7,246 nucleotides of DNA from Candidatus Nanohalarchaeota archaeon (lineage in GTDB: Archaea; EX4484-52; B79-G9): assembly GCA_017610545.1 (NCBI GenBank), contig JAFCBV010000030.1, positions 1 through 7,246 of the forward strand, written 5' to 3'. Made by a program: the position numbers and the translations under genes. The notes beneath the pieces were generated by a model. That model was not told the DNA's origin. It was given only the letters and a program-made list of their open reading frames with translations, and searched no databases. How positions within the stretch are numbered: the stretch's first letter is position 1; each line of letters opens with the position of its first letter. Positions 1-5,100 of the stretch are shown here, one piece after another.

Positions 1-61
1 TGCGCTCTGTTTTTAGTATTCCCGGGATTTTTTCAGTAACAAGCCTTGCAAAAACATTCAC
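1..61 (-). CDS. Possible 5' end of a leaderless gene running off the left edge (partial)
   Basis: Reading leftwards from a GTG at 61-59, 20 codons stay open to the window edge and give a protein-like start, (M)NVFARLVTEKIPGILKTER. A TATA-like box on the same strand (82-90) is centred about 25 bases ahead of the GTG, the spacing expected if transcription begins at the start codon. A Shine-Dalgarno-like GAGGTGA (76-82) is also present, but it is better spaced for an ATG at 68-66. That ATG opens only an 11-codon frame (MTGECFCKACY) in another register. The GTG frame has a stop two codons upstream, so no earlier standard start exists. Too little is visible to name a product, and chance openness over 20 codons is quite possible. 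Confidence 0.35.
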   Translation of the reverse strand, partial: MNVFARLVTEKIPGILKTER

Positions 62-81
62 CAGTCATTTCTGACTCACCT

Positions 82-90
82 CATATATAA
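82..90 (-). promoter_or_regulatory. Candidate TATA box for the left-edge gene
   Basis: On the minus strand this reads TTATATATG, a good match to the archaeal TATA consensus. Its centre near 86 is 25 bases from the GTG at 61, which fits leaderless transcription of the partial gene at the edge. Assignment rests on spacing alone. Confidence 0.4.
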
Positions 91-203
91 CGGTGTTATG
101 GGATTTGAAAGTATTTAAGTTTTTGTTGCACTGGCGTTTCAATATATGCGGAAAGAAGTGCATGAAGTGTTCTTTGTTGAATGAACTTTTCTGGCGTATC
201 ATG
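91..203. other. Intergenic stretch without a supported gene
   Basis: Neither strand shows a coding region I can defend here. A 31-codon plus-strand frame from the ATG at 161 (MKCSLLNELFWR and onward) ends at the TAA near 254. It has no ribosome binding site, and its second half translates the terminator of the opposite-strand gene, so I do not call it. Confidence 0.5.
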
Positions 204-225
204 TATAATATAATGATATATTATA
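204..225. repeat. Perfect 9-bp AT-only inverted repeat
   Basis: TATAATATA (204-212) and TATATTATA (217-225) are exact reverse complements separated by ATGA. The dyad begins one base beyond the A-rich tract that forms the T-run of the neighbouring minus-strand terminator. It could extend that terminator or serve as an AT-rich promoter or protein-binding site. The all-AT composition makes a chance palindrome more likely than usual. Confidence 0.55.
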
Positions 226-226
226 G

Positions 227-255
227 TAAAAAAAGAAAAGAGCAACCTTTCGGTT
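227..255 (-). terminator. Terminator of the secreted PKD-like protein gene
   Basis: Seven bases past the stop codon at 262, the minus strand reads AACC-GAAA-GGTT (255-244). This is a short stem capped by a GNRA-type tetraloop. A T-rich run follows (241-227, seven consecutive Ts near its end). Archaeal termination mainly needs the T-run; the small stem is an extra. Position and orientation fit termination of the 262-876 gene. Confidence 0.7.
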
Positions 256-261
256 AAGCCC

Positions 262-876
262 TCAAGCTTTCACTTTTGGCTGCAACAAGATGTCTTGAAA
301 GACATCAACTCCGTTGACAACCACAACGAACACATCTGATTTCAACCCTTTATATTTGGCTGAGACCATGTACGTGCCTGCTGGCAATTCAACAGAATAT
401 TGTCCGTTTACATCTGTTTTAGTTATTGCAACGGTTTCTCCCATTGAATCTTTAATTCGGACCATTGCCTTTGAAACAGCAATGTCCTCCACAAACACAG
501 TACCCGTCACTGTAACATGTGGCTGTTCTACAATTACCCGCCACTCGTGCGTGGCGTTCGTACAGTCAATGGCGGTCACCACTACCATAACCTCATGCGT
601 TCCCGCTTCTGCAACGAGACTGTAATATACAGCCCCATCCGAAATCAGGGTCTCGTTCTTGACATATACGCCGTCATAGAGCCAAGAAATGTTTAGTGGT
701 AGCTGTTCCATTGGGTTGTCTATATATGCATCGAAGGCAACTAAGTCACCTTCTAGGGCGTTAACAGACAACGAGTCAGGACTAACCGCCTTTATTATGG
801 GTGTTATGTCGCTCGCAGATACGATTTGTGCCGCAAACAGCAATGTGATTGCGACGACTAACAATAGTTTACTCAT
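262..876 (-). CDS. Secreted protein with PKD/Ig-like and carboxypeptidase-regulatory-like domains
   Basis: This 204-residue protein begins with a clear signal peptide: a lysine at residue 3, a hydrophobic core at about 4-19, and a likely cut after VSA at residues 19-21. Residues about 24-118 look like a PKD/Ig-type beta-sandwich. The diagnostic run is an EGDLVAFDA strand, an ISWLYDGVYV strand, then GTHEVMVVVT and a closing EWRVIVE. Residues about 119-200 fit the carboxypeptidase regulatory-like fold (GTVFVEDIAVSKAMVRIKD, then TDVNGQYSVELPAGTYMVSA). Three sequons (NIS, NET, NAT) lie in the first domain. There is no C-terminal membrane helix, so it is probably released or held by other surface components. 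The ATG follows a strong AGGAGGAT with 8 bases between. The fold calls are motif-based. The ligand and biological role are unknown; a structural or accessory surface role beside the giant glycoprotein is inference. Confidence 0.9.
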   Translation of the reverse strand: MSKLLLVVAITLLFAAQIVSASDITPIIKAVSPDSLSVNALEGDLVAFDAYIDNPMEQLPLNISWLYDGVYVKNETLISDGAVYYSLVAEAGTHEVMVVVTAIDCTNATHEWRVIVEQPHVTVTGTVFVEDIAVSKAMVRIKDSMGETVAITKTDVNGQYSVELPAGTYMVSAKYKGLKSDVFVVVVNGVDVFQDILLQPKVKA

Positions 877-884
877 TTGATGTT

Positions 885-892
885 ATCCTCCT
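885..892 (-). promoter_or_regulatory. Shine-Dalgarno site for the secreted PKD-like protein
   Basis: The minus strand reads AGGAGGAT eight bases ahead of the ATG at 876, a near-perfect match to the 3' end of 16S rRNA. It fixes the start codon. It also contrasts with the giant gene at 2177, which has no such site. Confidence 0.85.
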
Positions 893-921
893 ATTCTTTA
901 ATCACACAAACATACCACCAT

Positions 922-931
922 TAAAAATAAG
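922..931 (-). promoter_or_regulatory. Weak TATA-like element ahead of the PKD-like gene
   Basis: The minus strand reads CTTATTTTTA, centred about 50 bases upstream of the ATG at 876. This would place the transcript start near 900 and give a leader of about 24 bases that includes the Shine-Dalgarno site. The match to the TATA consensus is only moderate. Confidence 0.35.
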
Positions 932-937
932 CCTAGT

Positions 938-961
938 TGCCATGTCATTGCTGTCATGGCA
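938..961. promoter_or_regulatory. Operator-like dyad TGCCATG-N10-CATGGCA
   Basis: Two perfect 7-base arms (938-944 and 955-961) flank a 10-base spacer, so the arm centres lie 17 bases apart. The dyad lies just upstream of the weak TATA-like element of the 262-876 gene. That position would suit a regulator acting beside the BRE/TATA. No regulator gene is in view, so its function is inferred only from symmetry and position. Confidence 0.4.
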
Positions 962-1173
962 CCAGTTACAAAAACGTTATCCTGTTTATAGTTTTCCGCC
1001 AAGATGGTGAAAATATGTCTGTCAGAATAACAAAAAGTTGGTATGAATATGAAACGTCAAAAAAGTGACACTTCTTTTTAGTGGTTTTAGAATTTAAAGC
1101 TTTCGAATTAGCAAGTTTACAGAAAAACCAAAACTAATTATTTTGAAGTCGCAGAAAACCAAGTACGTCCTTA
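962..1173. other. Intergenic stretch without a supported gene
   Basis: The only suggestive frame here is plus-strand from the ATG at 1015 (MSVRITKSWYEYETSKK), stopped by TGA at 1066. The same register stays open after that stop until TAA at 1135. It has no convincing ribosome binding site. It could be a degraded coding remnant, but I cannot tie it to any family. Confidence 0.4.
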
Positions 1174-1223
1174 CAAATCTTTGATTTGCGGGGTCATAAA
1201 AATCACAAAGTGATTTTTAATGA
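1174..1223. repeat. Two adjacent hairpins opening the palindrome island
   Basis: CAAATC-TTT-GATTTG (1174-1188) is a perfect 6-bp stem with a three-base loop. It is followed by a longer stem, 1194-1206 pairing with 1210-1223 around an AAA loop, with 13 pairs and one bulged base. The arms are symmetric, so either strand could fold. They begin a run of hairpins reaching 1580. No coding frame explains them. Confidence 0.65.
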
Positions 1224-1268
1224 CAGTGCGTGGATGAATGCGATTTGAGTCATTTACAATCGTTGAAA

Positions 1269-1288
1269 CTCTGCCCTTCAGGGCGGAG
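1269..1288. repeat. GC-rich hairpin resembling IS200/IS605-type ends
   Basis: CTCTGCCC-TTCA-GGGCGGAG folds into an 8-pair stem with one T-G wobble and a four-base loop. A GCCC-TTCA-GGGC core is commonly seen in the subterminal hairpins of IS200/IS605 elements and in the 3' structures of TnpB guide RNAs. Here it lies 14 bases before the first 63-base repeat copy. The link is by resemblance only, since no transposase or TnpB gene is present. Confidence 0.5.
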
Positions 1289-1302
1289 CTACCGATTGGA
1301 AA

Positions 1303-1365
1303 GCTTGAAACCGAACCAATCAAACCCCGTCCTTTAGGGAGGGGTCGCATAGAGGTTTCATGATA
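1303..1365. repeat. 63-base structured repeat, copy 1
   Basis: This copy matches 1467-1529 at 59 of 63 positions. Its core hairpin (1325-1344, CCCCGTCCTTTAGGGAGGGG) pairs CCCC with GGGG, then continues past one G-A mismatch. An outer GAAACC (1307-1312) can pair with GGTTTC (1354-1359), giving a nested structure. The core resembles the right-end hairpin of many IS200/IS605-family elements, so a transposon-end or MITE-like remnant is my best reading. A structured RNA is the alternative. Confidence 0.7.
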
Positions 1366-1383
1366 CTCAAAAGATTCGAACGA

Positions 1384-1468
1384 AGCTCAAGCGAAGTGAG
1401 ATGACTTCAAAACCCGAAAAAATGCGAAGCATTTTTTGGGCCCAGAGAATCTTCGATTCTCCCTGGGC
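1384..1468. repeat. Hairpins with CGAAG/CTTCG loops between the two repeat copies
   Basis: Two strong stems stand back to back. The first (1413-1440) has 12 pairs closed by GCGAAGC at 1424-1430, a sequence known to form an unusually stable single-stranded DNA mini-hairpin. The second (1440-1468) has 12 pairs, a TTC loop and a two-base CC bulge. A weaker CTCA/TGAG stem precedes them near 1386-1400. CGAAG or its complement recurs at the loop or arm of these structures. Together they fill most of the spacer between the two 63-base copies and leave no room for a gene. Confidence 0.65.
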
Positions 1469-1529
1469 TTGAAACCGAACCAATCAAACCCCGTCTTTCA
1501 AGGAGGGGTCGCATAGATGTTTCATGATA
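1467..1529. repeat. 63-base structured repeat, copy 2
   Basis: This is a direct repeat of 1303-1365 in the same orientation, 164 bases downstream. Of four differences, two fall on paired positions of the core hairpin (1489-1508) and exchange a C-G pair for T-A, so the stem is kept. A third lies in the loop. The fourth removes the innermost pair of the outer GAAACC/GGTTTC stem, leaving GAAAC/GTTTC. The pattern suggests that structure, not just sequence, was retained. Confidence 0.7.
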
Positions 1530-1546
1530 TTTTTACGGCTGCTGCC

Positions 1547-1580
1547 AAGAAAAAGAAAAGGGCAGCAGCAACCTGCTGCC
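1547..1580 (-). terminator. Stem-loop and T-run terminator of the FIMAH-like gene
   Basis: About 21 bases past the stop at 1602, the minus strand reads GGCAGCAG-GTTG-CTGCTGCC (1580-1561), a perfect 8-bp stem. CTTTTCTTTTTCTT (1560-1547) follows directly. The form is that of a bacterial intrinsic terminator, and the T-rich run would also suit archaeal termination. A further GGCAGCAGC on the minus strand (1546-1538) can pair with the second arm of this stem instead, across the T-run. Confidence 0.8.
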
Positions 1581-1601
1581 AAGACTAGTTAATACAATAT
1601 A

Positions 1602-2096
1602 CTACGGATAACAAGCTCCGCCCGGAGAACATGCATCTATCTCGCATTGTGCTTTTAATTCCGGTGGCATGTCTTTACATAACTCATAAATGCACATAGG
1701 ATCGCATACTATTGTGTTTGCATCATCTATGTTGTTTATTGCACCCTCTGCGAACCCAATCAGAACACTTGCTTCCTCGGCAGGTATGTGCTTTCCTGTC
1801 TGGTCAGTGACCTGTGCAATAAGCTCATTAAGTTTCTGGATTGCTGTTTCTGTGTCTTCTTTATCAAGGGCTCTGTTTGCAGCCATGATTTTTGATGCAA
1901 GGCTGTTTAAAACACCTTTGTTCGATATTTCATTTGTTGTGAGAATTTCGTTTGCAAGCAAGGATAAATCCTCATGTACTTCCGCATTTCCAAGTTTTGT
2001 GAAGTTATTGTTGTTTGCATACGATAGAACAAGGATTCCGATAAGTACGCCTATGCCTGCTGAAATTGCAAGCTTCTTATTAAGATTTGATTTCAT
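1602..2096 (-). CDS. Exported FIMAH-like helical protein with six-cysteine tail
   Basis: This 164-residue protein has a basic N-terminus followed by a hydrophobic helix at about 9-27, which could be a signal peptide or an uncleaved anchor. Residues about 61-125 match the FIMAH pattern: a LNSLASKIMAANRALDKED helix, then AIQKLNELIAQVTDQTGKHI, then PAEEASVLIGFAEGAINNI. This small helical module is usually appended to bacterial and archaeal secreted proteins. The tail carries cysteines at 131, 135, 140, 151, 156 and 162. Outside the cell these would most likely form three disulfides; metal binding is another option. FIMAH is normally a C-terminal appendage of larger enzymes or adhesins, so a nearly stand-alone copy is unusual. 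A GGGAGGGA site precedes the ATG, which lies back to back with the giant gene. Substrate and role are unknown; a partner of the divergent glycoprotein is an inference. Confidence 0.87.
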   Translation of the reverse strand: MKSNLNKKLAISAGIGVLIGILVLSYANNNNFTKLGNAEVHEDLSLLANEILTTNEISNKGVLNSLASKIMAANRALDKEDTETAIQKLNELIAQVTDQTGKHIPAEEASVLIGFAEGAINNIDDANTIVCDPMCIYELCKDMPPELKAQCEIDACSPGGACYP

Positions 2097-2100
2097 ATAC

Positions 2101-2108
2101 TCCCTCCC
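2101..2108 (-). promoter_or_regulatory. Shine-Dalgarno site for the FIMAH-like gene
   Basis: The minus strand reads GGGAGGGA with its GGAGG core six bases ahead of the ATG at 2096, which settles the start. Another ATG at 2110 overlaps this site but is out of frame. Confidence 0.75.
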
Positions 2109-2132
2109 ATTGATTCTTTTTTTGTTGAACCC

Positions 2133-2154
2133 CTATATAAATTAATTATATATG
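2133..2154. promoter_or_regulatory. Overlapping divergent TATA boxes
   Basis: Two AT-rich boxes lie in the 80 bases between the divergent genes: CTATATAAAT (2133-2142) and TTATATAT (2147-2154). The second, read on the plus strand, is centred about 26-27 bases before the ATG at 2177, the distance expected for a leaderless transcript. The first, read on the minus strand as TTATATAG, would start a transcript near 2111 with a leader of about 15 bases that holds the Shine-Dalgarno site at 2101-2108. Both are near-symmetric, so assignment to strands is tentative and the two promoters may compete. Confidence 0.6.
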
Positions 2155-2176
2155 TGGGCTCGCAAAATAAGAAGCT

Positions 2177-5100
2177 ATGCGCCAAAAGCGTGCTCTCGCA
2201 GTGGTAGTTCTATTATTTTCAATTATTATTCTTGCTCTTTCAGGCATTTCTGTTTCGTGGTTTGGACCACAATACAGCACGCCGAGGACGTGTTCTGAGA
2301 CGTGGGGTGTGGATAGTTGCGGACATGGTGGTTCAGAGAGCGACTTTGACGATTCATTTGATTTGGCCGGAACATGTAATGGCAGTCAGGTCGGTGATGA
2401 GCAGTATATAAACGACATATATTTGAATCAAACATATGCTCTTTTTGGTCAGACCTTGTCGGTTACATGTGAGTTTTACCAGTTTTGGTGGACTAATGAG
2501 TATCGTGATGAGCAGTACGTGTTTTATTATAATGGTAGCGATTGGGCTAAAATAGCCGAATGGCAGACAAAGTCTGATGAGTGTGGTGGACAAGGGTATT
2601 GTTTTTTTAGTAAGACGGCAACATTTACAGTAAACGCTTATGAAGGAACGCAGGTTGTCAGATGCATACAAGATTACGAGGGAGCTCCGGATAATTGTGC
2701 AGACGAAACGCCTGCTAAAACCTACTTTTACTACGACAACGACGACATAAACTTCACAGCAGTAAAGCTTCTTGAAAACATAACTTCTTATGAGCTAAGC
2801 GTTTCTGAATGGGCAAATGTACACCGGGCGCAAAACATCACAGCCCATGTGCAGTGGAACAAGATTATCAACGAATCACAGATCGTGCATATGGGAAGCG
2901 GTATTGCAATGTATTCTGTTCCTTCGCCGTACACAGGAAACTGGACAAACTACACTCTTGTTCTTTCAAACGCCACAGAATTTAATCACACCGGACCAGT
3001 CACCGTAGTTTGGATAAATGCCGTAGATAACTACGAGCAGTGGGTTCAGATCAATCAGAACAAACATTTCTACCTCTGGAGCAGTGCGAATATAACATCT
3101 GCTGAACTTTCAAGAAACATTACATACAACGGCACTCCGGTAGATTTTTCATGCACAGTCTTTGACAACTACACGCACATGCCGGTTTCTGGGTACAACG
3201 TATCTTTTTACAGAAATGGCACATTTTTTGATAACAAATTCACAGACAGCACAGGTGTGGCAGAAATAGAATCAGGCACAGGCGCAGCAACCCCGCCCGA
3301 GAACTGGACATACACATGCAACATAACAGAAATGCCGTCTCTTTATTACAACTCATCCTTTGAGCAAAGTGCAGTCCTCGAAATAGTTGACCTTGGCGTA
3401 AGCATTGCACCAATTGAGAACACAGGCTTTGGCGCCAATGTCACAATCACGGCAAACATTACAGGCAATGCAACCAGAATAACAGATGCAAATGCAAACA
3501 TTTCCTATTACAATTATACTGCCGGACAGTATGGATGGGAGGAAGTGTCTTTGTCTGCCATAAAAACATATTCTCAGACAAACACAGAATATTCTGCCAA
3601 CTACACCCCGAAAACAGCAGGGATGCACAATGTAACTGTTGAGGCTCAGGCAGAGAGACATCCTGATGAACTTGAATCAAGAATCGCCCGGGACACAACA
3701 TCTTTTGAACTCGGCGGCGGCGCGAACATAACAAATATCTCACTTTCAGACAGCACAATATACAACGGCACATCAACATCAATGTTTTGCCGCGTCGCAA
3801 ACAATTATTCCGGAGAGCCGGTAAATGATTACAACGTATCTTTTTTCAATTCCACGCATTATATTGGCATGGGCCAAACCAACTCAACCGGCTGGGCAAA
3901 CATAACCTACAATGACTTTACAGAAAACCCACCAATAACAGAAACCCTGAAGTGCAACATAACAGACATGCCCGAGCTTTTCTATAATGCATCCGCTGAG
4001 ATGAGTAAGACACTGGATATTGTTGACATTCGCACAAATCTCGAGTTAATAGCTAACGCAGATTTCGGTGACAACATCACAGTCAAATTCAATGTAACCG
4101 GAAACGCAACGCAGTTGTCTTCAGTTATCGCTTCAGTGAGATACTATAATTATTCTTTGGATGACTACACCAGCGATATTGTTTCGTTAACATCAACAGC
4201 CACACATTCACCGACAAACACAGAATATTCCGGGGCATACACGGTGGTACAGTCCGGACCTCATGAGGCAACTGTTACTGCAAACGCAAACAGGACGGCA
4301 GAAAACACAACCAATTTCAATGTTTCCTACGGTATACCAACCATATCGTTTGTTTTTCCGAACTTTAGGATTCTTGCAAACCAATCATTTAATTTGAATG
4401 TGACTGTTACAGCATCAGGTGGCGACATTATAAATCCTGTGCTGACATTGAATTTTACAAACGACAGCATGATGAATATAAGCGCGGGCGAGACATACAC
4501 GAATTATACTATTGCAAACATCACAAACAGCTCATCTGTTTCGGTTTTGTGGAACGCTACAACAACTGAAGTCGGGCTTTTGCGGGCAAGCGTAAATGTA
4601 ACGACTAACGACAGCATCTCTGGGGAGTATGACACTCCATATAGTGTGCTTTCGCCGATAACTTCTGCCAGCCCCGGCGAAACAAACATGATGGGCACAG
4701 AAACATTCACAGTCAAAATCGTTGGAAACACAACCGACATAGTGGCGGCAAACTTCACTACAGAAAAGCCATATTCCGGCGGAAACGAATTCTTTTCAGG
4801 TATCCTCATAGCGGTTGAAGAGGAAACAACATGTGTTGGTATTGGAGGAGAAACAGGTAATGTGGCAATCGATGCAAACACTTCTTGCAGCGATGGAACC
4901 TGCGCTCTTGCCGTTGATAACAACACGAACACAGCATGGCTTCAGAACACACAATACAAGTGGCTCACAATTAACCTAAGCCAACCATACACTGTTGATG
5001 CCATTGAAATTGTCTGGTCAGGGACTGCGACAAACACATCTGTCTATTACAAACGCGACACTCTTTTTGAAAGTAGCGGTGTTGTGTGGAAACCTTTCAA

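Noticed and set aside
33..68. Mini-ORF MTGECFCKACY on the minus strand with well-spaced GAGGTGA.
   Set aside because: At eleven codons with three cysteines it is too short to support. It may simply overlap the 5' end of the edge gene in another register.
314..880. Plus-strand frames of 103 and 63 codons opposite the PKD-like gene.
   Set aside because: They lie antisense to a gene with a signal peptide, recognisable domains and a strong ribosome binding site. They are low-complexity and lack start signals.
1015..1068. Short plus-strand frame MSVRITKSWYEYETSKK, open again after its TGA until 1135.
   Set aside because: It has only 17 codons before the stop, no clear ribosome binding site and no recognisable family. 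It could be a remnant but cannot be supported.
1261..1530. Possible CRISPR repeats, suggested by recurring GTTGAAAC/TTGAAACC motifs.
   Set aside because: Only two full copies exist, 164 bases apart, and the spacer itself is made of hairpins. This is not a regular repeat-spacer array.
1140..1530. A decayed tnpB coding region upstream of the IS200/IS605-like hairpins.
   Set aside because: Hand translation of the region shows no zinc-finger CxxC pairs or other TnpB motifs, and stops are frequent in the frames read.
1690..2145. A 151-codon plus-strand frame opposite the FIMAH-like gene.
   Set aside because: It mirrors the FIMAH-like gene, contains no domain, lacks a ribosome binding site and runs into the divergent promoter.
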